Notes under the pieces: generated by a model
What the model was told of the DNA's origin: nothing
Database searches by the model: none
What the model saw: only the letters and a program-made list of their open reading frames with translations
Assembly: GCF_047372505.1 (NCBI RefSeq)
Contig: NZ_JBKBEU010000001.1
Coordinates: 2,232,001 to 2,296,000 of the forward strand
Direction: 5' to 3'
Origin: Phaeobacter cretensis
GTDB taxonomy: Bacteria; Pseudomonadota; Alphaproteobacteria; Rhodobacterales; Rhodobacteraceae
Length of the DNA stretch: 64,000 nt
In this document: piece after piece, positions 1-7,340 of the stretch
Layout: every line of letters begins with the position of its first letter
How positions within the stretch are numbered: position 1 is the first letter of the stretch
Position numbers and translations under genes: made by a program

Positions 1-721
1 CTTAAACACATTGCGAGGCGATGATATGGCGATGATTTTCCAGGAGCCAGTATCGTCATTGAACCCACTGGTTGCAGTAGGCTCACAAGTTGCCGAAAGC
101 CTGATCGTGCATGACCGGGCATCGCCCAAAGAAGCGTATGCGCAAGCCGTAGAGATGCTGCGAAAGGTCGGCATACCCGAGCCCGAAAGCCGCGCCCGGC
201 AACTGCCATCCGAATTATCAGGGGGGATGTGTCAACGCGTGATGATTGCAGCGGCGCTCATCTCACGCCCCCGTCTGTTGATCGCAGATGAGCCAACAAC
301 GGCGCTGGATGTGACGATACAGGCGCAGATTTTGGAATTGATGAGCGAACTCGCACAACAGGCCGGCACAGCGATTTTGTTGATCACACATGACATGGGG
401 GTCGTCGCAGAATTGGCCGACAATGTTTGTGTGATGTATGGCGGCTGTGTGGTCGAACAGGGCCCGGTTCACACGATCTTTAAAGCCCCGCAGCACCCCT
501 ATACGCGCATGCTGTTGAAAACCTTGCCTCGTCTGGATCAGCCACCGAAACGTGAGCTGTTTGCGATCCCGGGCAATGTACCCAGTCCGAAAGACTGGCC
601 ACAGGGATGCCGGTTTCAAAGCCGGTGCGATCGACCGTCTGAAAAATGCGCAGCCCGTCCGCCCTTGCAGGGCGATACGCATCGCTTTGCCTGTTTTCAC
701 CCCGTCGGAACTTTATCATGA
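1..721 (+). CDS. Peptide/opine ABC transporter ATP-binding protein, 5' truncated (DppD-like)
   Basis: This is the C-terminal three quarters of an ABC ATPase of the oligopeptide/dipeptide/nickel importer class. The reading frame is open to the left edge, so the true start and the Walker A loop lie outside the window. Visible are the Q-loop (AMIFQEP), the ABC signature (LSGGMCQR), Walker B (LLIADEPTTALDV), the H-loop (LLITHDMGV) and the C-terminal oligopeptide-transporter extension with the GCRFQSRC cysteine motif. It overlaps the next ATPase gene by ATGA, so the two subunits are probably translationally coupled and form a heterodimeric ATPase. The substrate-binding protein and permeases must lie upstream, so the substrate (peptide, opine or other) cannot be told from here. 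Confidence 0.93.
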   Translation, partial: LNTLRGDDMAMIFQEPVSSLNPLVAVGSQVAESLIVHDRASPKEAYAQAVEMLRKVGIPEPESRARQLPSELSGGMCQRVMIAAALISRPRLLIADEPTTALDVTIQAQILELMSELAQQAGTAILLITHDMGVVAELADNVCVMYGGCVVEQGPVHTIFKAPQHPYTRMLLKTLPRLDQPPKRELFAIPGNVPSPKDWPQGCRFQSRCDRPSEKCAARPPLQGDTHRFACFHPVGTLS

Positions 722-1686
722 GCTTGCTGTCAGTCCAGGATCTGAAGGTACACTTTCCGGTGCGAACCGGAACATTCGGCGAGGGCAACGCTCTTGTGAA
801 GGCCGTTGATGGCGTCACGCTGAACATTGAGACCAATCAAACATTGGCCGTCGTAGGAGAAAGCGGTTGCGGCAAATCCACGACGGGCAACGCGATCCTG
901 GGTCTCGCGCCCGTTACTGGCGGCAAGGTCTATTTTGAAGGGCGGGATTTGTCTGCTTTGTCGCCGGCAGATCGTAAACACGTCTGGCGTGAGATGCAGG
1001 TGGTGTTTCAGGACCCCGTTTCGGCGTTGAACCCCAGACGCACGATTGTTCAATCTATCGCAGAACCGTTGGTTATCCATGGCTACGACAAGGACAAGAT
1101 CGGTGCACGTGTTGATGAGTTAATGAATCTTGTTGGGTTGAACCCGGATCAGCGTAACAGGCGCCCGGCAGCGTTATCCGGCGGGCAAAGACAGCGAGTG
1201 GTTATTGCACGTGCCTTGGCTCTCAGCCCCAAATTGGTGATTTGTGACGAGCCTGTTTCTGCCTTGGATGTATCGATCCAAAGTCAGATTCTGAACTTGC
1301 TGATGCGACTCCAAAAAGAGCTGCATCTGAGTTACCTGTTTATCGCCCATGATCTGTCGGTTGTGCGTCATATCGCGGACCGCGTAGCGATCATGTATCT
1401 GGGTATTGTTGTTGAAGAAGGTCCGACAGAACAGGTTTTTTCGGAGCCAAACCATCCCTATACACAGGCGCTGATCTCGGCCATTCCTTTGCCTGATCCC
1501 GCATTGCGCGGCAAACGCAAGCGCATTGTTTTGGACGGGGATTTGCCAAGTCCTTTGGACCCACCCAAAGGGTGTCCATTTGTGACCCGTTGCCAGGTCG
1601 CGGAAGCGCGGTGTAAAACCGAAAGGCCTTTGCTGAAAGAAACCTCGGATACCCGGCTTAGCCGTTGCTTTGTCCGCAACCCCTGA
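718..1686 (+). CDS. Peptide/opine ABC transporter ATP-binding protein (DppF-like)
   Basis: Second ATPase subunit of the same importer, 322 residues. It has a complete nucleotide-binding domain: Walker A (GESGCGKSTTGNA), signature (LSGGQRQR), Walker B (LVICDEPVSALDV), H-loop (LFIAHDLSV) and the C-terminal extension with the GCPFVTRC motif typical of DppF/OppF. The ATG at 718 overlaps the stop of the upstream ATPase by four bases and is preferred over in-frame starts further upstream, because the protein then begins as the family does (MSLLSVQDLKVHF). It ends 82 bases before the convergent ureG; no clear terminator was found in that gap. Confidence 0.95.
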   Translation: MSLLSVQDLKVHFPVRTGTFGEGNALVKAVDGVTLNIETNQTLAVVGESGCGKSTTGNAILGLAPVTGGKVYFEGRDLSALSPADRKHVWREMQVVFQDPVSALNPRRTIVQSIAEPLVIHGYDKDKIGARVDELMNLVGLNPDQRNRRPAALSGGQRQRVVIARALALSPKLVICDEPVSALDVSIQSQILNLLMRLQKELHLSYLFIAHDLSVVRHIADRVAIMYLGIVVEEGPTEQVFSEPNHPYTQALISAIPLPDPALRGKRKRIVLDGDLPSPLDPPKGCPFVTRCQVAEARCKTERPLLKETSDTRLSRCFVRNP

Positions 1687-1768
1687 TCTTCTGCCGACCA
1701 TAAAGTATGACGCCTACGTGCTCTGTTGCCTGCCGGTTTTACGGGTTGAGTGCTTGAGCATCGGAACG

Positions 1769-2383
1769 CTAGCTCAAACCACCCAGGTCGCAGATATATT
1801 CGCGTATGGCGGCGACACCCTCGCGGGTTTTTAGGTTCGAGAACACAAACGGCAGATCCCCTCGCATACGTGTTGCATCCCGGTGCATCACAGATAGGTC
1901 CGCACCGACATGTGGGGCGAGATCAGTCTTATTTATGATCAAGAGATCTGATCGTGTGATTGCTGGCCCGCCCTTGCGGGGGATCTCTTCGCCCGCGGCG
2001 ACATCGATCACGTAAAGCGTCAGGTCCGCCAGCTCTGGACTGAATGTGGCTGATAGGTTATCTCCGCCACTTTCGATCATCACGATCTCGAGATCGTCAT
2101 GGCGCTCGCACATCTCGGCCACTGCGCCAAGATTAATAGAGGCATCTTCACGGATCGCGGTATGTGGGCAGCCTCCTGTTTCGACACCCAGAATGCGGTC
2201 CTGTGGCAGGATTTGGAGCCGCATCAAGGCCTCGGCATCCTCTTGCGTGTAGATGTCATTGGTGATGACCGCGATGGAATGGCTTGTGCGAAAAACTTCG
2301 CTCAATGCTGCGGTAAGGGTTGTTTTGCCCGCGCCAACCGGGCCGCCAATTCCGATGCGAAGGGGGCCATTTAAGGTGGTCAT
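1769..2383 (-). CDS. ureG: Urease accessory GTPase UreG
   Basis: UreG is the cytosolic SIMIBI-class GTPase that drives nickel delivery to apo-urease together with UreD, UreF and UreE. The 204-residue protein has the P-loop GGPVGAGKTTL near residues 13-23, the nickel-binding CPH motif (GGCPHTAIRED), ESGGDNLSATFSPEL in the switch region, and the NKTDLAP guanine-specificity motif. It is the last gene of the minus-strand urease operon, and its ATG overlaps the end of ureF by four bases, suggesting translational coupling. Confidence 0.98.
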   Translation of the reverse strand: MTTLNGPLRIGIGGPVGAGKTTLTAALSEVFRTSHSIAVITNDIYTQEDAEALMRLQILPQDRILGVETGGCPHTAIREDASINLGAVAEMCERHDDLEIVMIESGGDNLSATFSPELADLTLYVIDVAAGEEIPRKGGPAITRSDLLIINKTDLAPHVGADLSVMHRDATRMRGDLPFVFSNLKTREGVAAIREYICDLGGLS

Positions 2384-3042
2384 GTGCGAAAGATCCTTGA
2401 ATGTTGGATTTCGTGTTTCATTGCGGCGATGTCGGCAAGAAAGCTGGTTGAGGAAAGCCGATCCAGATCGCCATCGGAGGCGTGGTCTGCGATTTCGCTA
2501 CACAATGGGGTAAGGGCATGGATGATTGTCTGCGCTTCGCTTTGTCCGATTGGTGCAAGTCGTTGGCCCGCCGCGACGAGATTGGAGACAAAGGCGTGCA
2601 AATACATGATGGTCGTCGCGTGAAGCGGCATGTCGCATGTATAGGCCGCGTGTCCGGCGGCGACCGGAAAGGTTAGCTTGGCTGTACTGTCCGTCGGAAT
2701 GCTCTGCGGCCAAACGGTGCGAGTGATCTGGCAAAAGGCTGCGCCCTGCAGATCGGTTTCGCGCAGTCGTTCCAATGATGGGGCAAAGGCACGGCACTGT
2801 GCATCAATCTGTTTCAGAATATCGCTATTCTGCGCATGATAGGCCGCCGCTAGAAACAACGCATCTGCAAAGCCGCCACCATCGCGCAAGACGGTTTCGA
2901 TCCAGATTTTCAGATCGTCGCCGCTCCTGACATCACCTGATAAGATCGCATACTCCAACCCGTGGGAATAGCTAAACGCCCCTACCGGGTAGGCAGGAGA
3001 AAACCACTGCGCGAGCGTCAATAGTTGTTCGTCAGTGGGCAT
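2380..3042 (-). CDS. ureF: Urease accessory protein UreF
   Basis: UreF acts with UreD and UreG in the urease activation complex and modulates the UreG GTPase. The all-helical protein starts at the ATG at 3042 (MPTDEQLLTLAQWFSPAYPV) and has the family signature FSPAYPVGAFSYSHGLE. Upstream in-frame starts would read through the His codons of ureE and give a low-complexity, non-homologous extension, so they were rejected. It overlaps ureE by 11 bases and ureG by 4. At 220 residues it has the usual family length. Confidence 0.95.
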   Translation of the reverse strand: MPTDEQLLTLAQWFSPAYPVGAFSYSHGLEYAILSGDVRSGDDLKIWIETVLRDGGGFADALFLAAAYHAQNSDILKQIDAQCRAFAPSLERLRETDLQGAAFCQITRTVWPQSIPTDSTAKLTFPVAAGHAAYTCDMPLHATTIMYLHAFVSNLVAAGQRLAPIGQSEAQTIIHALTPLCSEIADHASDGDLDRLSSTSFLADIAAMKHEIQHSRIFRT

Positions 3043-3520
3043 GGCTATGCGTGTGGTCGTGCGAATGACTGTGGGCGTCCCCATGCGAGTGGCTGTGGGT
3101 GCGACCGTGACCATAGGCACCGCCTTCGGGGGTGAAAGGTTCAACCACATCGCGTAACGTCGCGCCGAGTTTCTGTAGCATATCCCGGATCACATGATCG
3201 TTCTGAATGAGCAGCCTTCCGTCCTCGATCTGACAGGGCATATGGCGGTTACCTATGTGCCATGCCAATCGCAAAAGATGTGCGCCAGTGACTTCCAACA
3301 ATGCTTCGTCTGCCGGGCAAACGCCGACCTTGCGCCCGTCTTCAAGGACGAAGGCATCTCCTCGATCCAGTGAAATGGTGGACGGAAAATCGACCAGAAA
3401 GCGGGTTCCGCCGTCGCTGGTCATGACTTTTCGCCGTAGAAAGCGGTGCTCATAGCTGAGAGTAATATGATCATCCACGTCGTGAGCGTGAACCTTATTC
3501 TGGCTCAATGGGAGGGGCAT
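3032..3520 (-). CDS. ureE: Urease accessory protein UreE, nickel metallochaperone
   Basis: UreE carries Ni(II) to the urease activation complex. The 162-residue protein has an N-terminal peptide-binding domain (about residues 1-75) and a metal-binding domain containing GNRHMPCQIE, with the conserved His of the dimer-interface nickel site. It ends in a strongly His-rich tail (roughly residues 134-162, about a dozen His alternating with Ser, Asp and Thr), a nickel-storage element present in some UreE proteins and absent in others. It lies between ureC (12 bases upstream) and ureF (overlapping). Confidence 0.96.
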   Translation of the reverse strand: MPLPLSQNKVHAHDVDDHITLSYEHRFLRRKVMTSDGGTRFLVDFPSTISLDRGDAFVLEDGRKVGVCPADEALLEVTGAHLLRLAWHIGNRHMPCQIEDGRLLIQNDHVIRDMLQKLGATLRDVVEPFTPEGGAYGHGRTHSHSHGDAHSHSHDHTHSHAH

Positions 3521-3532
3521 AGACAGGCTCCG

Positions 3533-5272
3533 TCAGAAGAGAAAATAGCGCTGTGCCATGGGCAAATCATCCGCGGGATCGCAGGTTAGCAATTCGCCAT
3601 CGGCGCGCACCTCATAAGTCTCCGGGTTGACTTCGATTGTTGGCAGAGCAGTGTTCAGTTTCAGATCGGTTTTGCCGATGTTGCGTGTTCCGGCAACCGC
3701 GCAGGTCTGTTTGGCGAGACCCAAATTACGACCAATATCAGCTGCCTGCGCAGCCTCAGATACGAAGATCACCGAAGAGTTTTCCACCGAACGACCGAAT
3801 GCCGCGAACATTGGCCTGGAATAAACCGGCTGTGGCGTTGGAATAGAGGCATTGGGATCCCCCATTTGCGCCATGGCAATTGAGCCACCCAGTATGACCA
3901 TTTCGGGTTTCACCCCAAAAAACGCCGGGTTCCACAGAACCAGATCCGCGCGTTTTCCGACTTCGATGCTGCCGATTTCATGGGCGATACCATGTGCGAT
4001 GGCCGGGTTGATGGTGTATTTTGCGATATAGCGGCGGACACGGAAATTGTCGTTTTCTCCGGTTTCCTCCGGCAGTCGGCCACGTTGCTTCTTCATCTTA
4101 TCGGCGGTCTGCCAAGTGCGGATCAGAACCTCTCCTACCCGGCCCATAGCCTGGCTATCTGATGCGATGATCGAGAACGCCCCCATGTCGTGTAAAATAT
4201 CCTCGGCGGCAATGGTTTCGCGCCGGATGCGGCTTTCTGCAAAAGCAACGTCTTCGGGGATGGATTTGTCGAGATGGTGACAGACCATCAGCATATCGAG
4301 ATGTTCTTCGATGGTGTTGACCGTGAAGGGGCGTGTTGGATTGGTGGAAGAGGGCAGTACATGCTCTTCTCCACAGATCTTGATGATGTCCGGCGCATGA
4401 CCGCCGCCTGCGCCTTCGGTGTGAAAGGCGTGGATTGTTCGGCCTTTCATGGCCGCGACAGTGTGTTCGACAAATCCAGATTCATTCAGCGTATCTGTGT
4501 GGATCATCACCTGCACATCCGTTGCATCGGCTACGGAGAGGCAGCAGTCGATGGCGGCAGGGGTGGTGCCCCAATCCTCGTGTAGTTTGAGCGCGCAGGC
4601 TCCGGCAGTGACCTGTTCTTCCAGAGCGCGAGGTTGAGACGCGTTGCCTTTCCCGGCAAAAGCGAGGTTCATTGGGAAGGCGTCTGCAGCTTGCAGCATC
4701 CTTCCGATATGCCATGCTCCGGGGGTACAGGTTGTCGCTAAGGTTCCATGTGCAGGGCCGGTGCCTCCACCAAGCATTGTGGTCAGGCCTGAATGTAGTG
4801 CCTCATCTATCTGTTGTGGGCAGATGAAATGGATATGGCTGTCAAACCCGCCCGCAGTCAGGATCCGCCCTTCGCCGGCGATGATCTCAGTGCCTGGTCC
4901 AATAATAATGGAAACGCCCGGCTGAGTGTCGGGATTACCAGCCTTGCCGATCGCGACGATACGACCATCTTTCAGGCCGACATCCGCCTTGTAGATCCCG
5001 CTGTGGTCAACGATCAGAGCATTGGTGATAACGGTATCAACTGCGCCTTCGCTACGACTGGCCTGAGATTGCCCCATGCCATCGCGGATCACTTTTCCGC
5101 CGCCGAATTTCACCTCTTCACCATATGAAAGAGCGTTGCCTGTCCCGCTTGCCTCGGCACTCAGATCGCGCTCAACTTCTATGATGAGGTCGGTATCCGC
5201 AAGACGCAAACGGTCGCCGACAGTTGGGCCAAACATGGCGGCATAGTCTGCACGCGTGATCTGTGCTGGCAT
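3533..5272 (-). CDS. ureC: Urease subunit alpha
   Basis: Catalytic subunit of urease, which hydrolyses urea to ammonia and carbamate at a di-nickel centre in the cytosol. The 579-residue protein keeps the active-site residues: nickel ligands H146 and H148 (SHIHFICPQ), the carbamylated lysine K229 (CALKLHED), H258 and H284 (HTEGAGGGH), the mobile-flap C331-H332-H333 motif (MVCHHL) and D372 (ASDSQAMGR). It is about ten residues longer than the common length of roughly 570. Its start overlaps the last base of ureB, and ureE follows 12 bases later. It is almost certainly functional. Confidence 0.99.
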   Translation of the reverse strand: MPAQITRADYAAMFGPTVGDRLRLADTDLIIEVERDLSAEASGTGNALSYGEEVKFGGGKVIRDGMGQSQASRSEGAVDTVITNALIVDHSGIYKADVGLKDGRIVAIGKAGNPDTQPGVSIIIGPGTEIIAGEGRILTAGGFDSHIHFICPQQIDEALHSGLTTMLGGGTGPAHGTLATTCTPGAWHIGRMLQAADAFPMNLAFAGKGNASQPRALEEQVTAGACALKLHEDWGTTPAAIDCCLSVADATDVQVMIHTDTLNESGFVEHTVAAMKGRTIHAFHTEGAGGGHAPDIIKICGEEHVLPSSTNPTRPFTVNTIEEHLDMLMVCHHLDKSIPEDVAFAESRIRRETIAAEDILHDMGAFSIIASDSQAMGRVGEVLIRTWQTADKMKKQRGRLPEETGENDNFRVRRYIAKYTINPAIAHGIAHEIGSIEVGKRADLVLWNPAFFGVKPEMVILGGSIAMAQMGDPNASIPTPQPVYSRPMFAAFGRSVENSSVIFVSEAAQAADIGRNLGLAKQTCAVAGTRNIGKTDLKLNTALPTIEVNPETYEVRADGELLTCDPADDLPMAQRYFLF

Positions 5273-5577
5273 CAGAGGTCTCCCATCACGGCCGAGTTAA
5301 AGCCAAAAATGCGTCGCGCACCCGCGATTGGGATCAGGGAAACGCTGCGGCGCTGACCGGGTTCAAAACGCACGGCAGTGCCTGCCGCGATGTCCAGACG
5401 TTGGCCACGCGCAGTCTCGCGATCAAACTCCAACGCGGGATTGGCTTCGGCAAAATGATAGTGTGAGCCGACCTGGACGGGGCGATCACCAGTGTTGGCA
5501 ACCATCAGTTTTGTTGCGGGTCGATCCGCATTCAACGCCAGAACGCCGTCGGCAGGCATCAATTCTCCGGGTATCAT
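5272..5577 (-). CDS. ureB: Urease subunit beta
   Basis: Small structural subunit of the urease (alpha-beta-gamma) trimer. The 101-residue protein begins MIPGELMPADGVLALNADRP and has the typical GDRPVQVGSHYHFAEANPAL and GTAVRFEPGQRRSVSLIPI segments. Its ATG overlaps the stop codon of a 55-residue open frame upstream by four bases, and its stop touches the ureC start. ureA and ureB are separate genes, as is usual in proteobacteria, rather than fused as in Helicobacter. Confidence 0.98.
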   Translation of the reverse strand: MIPGELMPADGVLALNADRPATKLMVANTGDRPVQVGSHYHFAEANPALEFDRETARGQRLDIAAGTAVRFEPGQRRSVSLIPIAGARRIFGFNSAVMGDL

Positions 5578-5741
5578 TTGCGATGCCTTAACAAAGTTGC
5601 ACAGCCAACAACAACCGCCGCGATCAGAGCGATCAGAAGCCAGGTGTCTGCTCCATGCGGGTGAACATGTGTGCCCTCATGCGCCAACGCCGGGCTGGTC
5701 GTCATGAGCAGAAAAAGGATAAGAGCGCGTAACGGTGTCAT
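5574..5741 (-). CDS. Small His-rich membrane protein inside the urease operon, function unknown
   Basis: A 55-residue open frame between ureA and ureB. The product starts MTPLRALILFLLMTTSPALA, which reads as a signal peptide. A short His-rich stretch (HEGTHVHPHG, residues 21-30), one hydrophobic helix (about residues 34-50) and a basic end (LLRHRK) follow. It lies 24 bases after ureA, and its stop overlaps the ureB start as ATGA. Both facts argue for a real translated gene that couples ureB translation. The predicted topology puts the histidines in the periplasm, which suggests, without proof, nickel binding or handling. It is not a recognised ure accessory protein (UreH/UreJ are much larger). 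Confidence 0.75.
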   Translation of the reverse strand: MTPLRALILFLLMTTSPALAHEGTHVHPHGADTWLLIALIAAVVVGCATLLRHRK

Positions 5742-5765
5742 GGTTTAGAATCTCCTAAGTATTTG

Positions 5766-6068
5766 TCAACGAATAGGATTGTGAACTGTGACCAACTTTG
5801 TGCCGTCGCGGAAACTGGCCTCGACTTGAATGTCTTTGATCATCTCAGGGATGCCTTCCATACAGTCCTCGCGGCTGATGACCTCGGCTCCTGCTTCCAT
5901 AAGATCAGCGACCGAACGACCGTCGCGCGCCCCCTCGACGACTGCGTCTGTGATCAGGGCGATGGCTTCGGGATGGTTCAGTTTTACCCCGCGGGCGAGG
6001 CGCCGTCGGGCAACCTCTGCAGCCATTGAAATCAGCAATTTGTCTTTTTCACGCGGGGTTAGATTCAT
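5766..6068 (-). CDS. ureA: Urease subunit gamma
   Basis: Smallest structural subunit of urease, 100 residues, beginning MNLTPREKDKLLISMAAEVA as the family does. It contains the conserved KLNHPEAIALITD and ARDGRSVADLMEAG segments and ends with the VTVHNPI motif. Only one base separates it from the ureD stop. It is the second gene of the minus-strand operon. Confidence 0.98.
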   Translation of the reverse strand: MNLTPREKDKLLISMAAEVARRRLARGVKLNHPEAIALITDAVVEGARDGRSVADLMEAGAEVISREDCMEGIPEMIKDIQVEASFRDGTKLVTVHNPIR

Positions 6069-6069
6069 G

Positions 6070-6984
6070 TCAGGTCATCCAAGGTCGTGGAAGAGGGCCC
6101 CCGTGCAGCTCACACAGGATTGGCAATAATATTTGGCGCAATGCATAGCTGTCTGGAGCAAGCGCGCGCATGACCAGAAGATCAGATCCGATCAGGCTAG
6201 CGCCTGCGGTTGGTCCCAATTGGGTGCGCAATTGGCCAAGCCGGGCCTGGGCATCTGGCGCTACATACACCAGTGTGGTCATGGCTCCGGCACCATTAGC
6301 GATACCAGGCTTGGCCAAATGCGCTGCAATATCGCCACTAAGGGTCATGGTATCGGTGAACAAAGGACCACCTGCGCGTCGAACATCGATGCGATCCTTC
6401 AAATAGGCTTTGGTCAGGGTTTCGCCCATTGCTGCCCGTCCAAAAACCAGCGTTTCGCATATCAGCAATCGGGCATTCTCATGAAGATCAACTTTGAGGC
6501 TTCGATTAAGACTGCAGCCTTGAAACAGAATGGTTTCCTGAGGGATCCATGCAAGGCTGGCTTTGGTCTCTACCGTCAGGGCGTTTCGGATTGTTCCGGT
6601 TTCGCCGGGCTGTGCACGGTATGCGCGCTCAGCCGCCTGATTGGTTAAGGTGAGTGATGTCCCTACCCGTGCGGTCGCGCGCAAATCAAACTGGTCTCCG
6701 CCTGTGACGCCACCCGCAGTATTGACCAGAACGCCCTGTAGCGCGGCTTCGTCAGTGCGTGGGAACAACAGCTTAAGCGAGCCGACTTGTCGTAAACCTG
6801 CCAGCACAGATGTGTCGTCGCGCCTTTTGGCGGAGACAGAGACCTCTCCGATGGCGCGAGGCGGAGCAGGTTGGGCCAATTTGATTGGTAGACCAGATGA
6901 CCGCCCGTCTGCATTCATCATGTGATCGCTCTGGCTCGGCTGCCACGGCGCAGATTGGCATTGGGATGAAGGTCTAGGCGTCAT
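6070..6984 (-). CDS. ureD: Urease accessory protein UreD
   Basis: UreD (UreH in some species) is the scaffold that binds apo-urease and recruits UreF and UreG for nickel insertion. Typical signatures are NTAGGVTGGDQFDLR, the TNQAAERAYR segment, WIPQETILFQG and ETLVFGRAAMGE. The start at 6984 gives 304 residues. An alternative at 6921 (MMNADGRSSG) would remove a Gln/Ser/Pro-rich N-terminus and cannot be excluded. It is the first gene of the urease operon and diverges from urtA across a 356-base intergenic region, so its promoter should lie there. Confidence 0.95.
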   Translation of the reverse strand: MTPRPSSQCQSAPWQPSQSDHMMNADGRSSGLPIKLAQPAPPRAIGEVSVSAKRRDDTSVLAGLRQVGSLKLLFPRTDEAALQGVLVNTAGGVTGGDQFDLRATARVGTSLTLTNQAAERAYRAQPGETGTIRNALTVETKASLAWIPQETILFQGCSLNRSLKVDLHENARLLICETLVFGRAAMGETLTKAYLKDRIDVRRAGGPLFTDTMTLSGDIAAHLAKPGIANGAGAMTTLVYVAPDAQARLGQLRTQLGPTAGASLIGSDLLVMRALAPDSYALRQILLPILCELHGGPLPRPWMT

Positions 6985-7040
6985 GCCGTCGATTTCATCA
7001 CAGCTGGGATCTATCGCTAGTTCAAAGCGAAAAATCCGTC

Positions 7041-7066
7041 ATTTTGCGGCACGCTCTGCGCAAAAT
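7041..7066. promoter_or_regulatory. Perfect inverted repeat in the ureD-urtA divergent control region
   Basis: ATTTTGCG at 7041-7048 is repeated as CGCAAAAT at 7059-7066, giving 8-base arms around a 10-base spacer. It sits 57 bases upstream of ureD and about 275 bases upstream of urtA, in the 356-base gap 6985-7340 that separates the two operons. It is a candidate operator for a dimeric regulator; the protein is unknown. No convincing sigma-54 (TGGCAC-N5-TTGC) promoter was found in the gap. Confidence 0.45.
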
Positions 7067-7127
7067 AGAGGCCAATTGCGGTATCTGTGATCAAAAAACA
7101 GGCTGTTGCGTGGTTCTTACTGACTAC

Positions 7128-7166
7128 ATTTCGCGCGCCGTTTGCGAAATTTTCTGCGATGCAGAA
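7128..7166. promoter_or_regulatory. Two further inverted repeats between ureD and urtA
   Basis: ATTTCGC (7128-7134) and GCGAAAT (7144-7150) form 7-base arms around 9 bases. Immediately after, TTCTGC-GAT-GCAGAA (7152-7166) is a compact palindrome with a 3-base centre. The second has the same TTNTGC-N3-GCANAA layout as the repeat upstream of the BCCT carrier gene (13743-13759). The rest of the gap to 7340 is a leader ending in a good ribosome-binding site (GGCGAGGAG) about 8 bases before the urtA ATG. Confidence 0.4.
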
Positions 7167-7340
7167 TGCTCAGCCCATCCACGACAGCCTTCTGCTTGGA
7201 GATCGTGGTGTGTGACGACCGGAGGAATTTGCGATCTCGCCAGCCGCCACACGGATGCAACACGAAGCTGCCTGGTACAGGTAGGAAATCCGGCGCGCTG
7301 GCGCAAGGGATCCACTGCTGTTCCGGCGAGGAGAAACTAG

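Noticed and set aside
3050..3110. Tandem repeat in the His-codon region, possible CRISPR-like array
   Set aside because: It is a short run of His codons in the UreE tail, coding in frame, with no spacers.
3043..3150. 36-residue extension of UreF
   Set aside because: It reads through the His-repeat codons of ureE in another frame and has no similarity to UreF; the ATG at 3042 matches the family start.
6985..7340. Sigma-54 or NtrC promoter for the urea operons
   Set aside because: Expected from biology, but no convincing TGGCAC-N5-TTGC element or GCAC-N5-GTGC site was found by eye.
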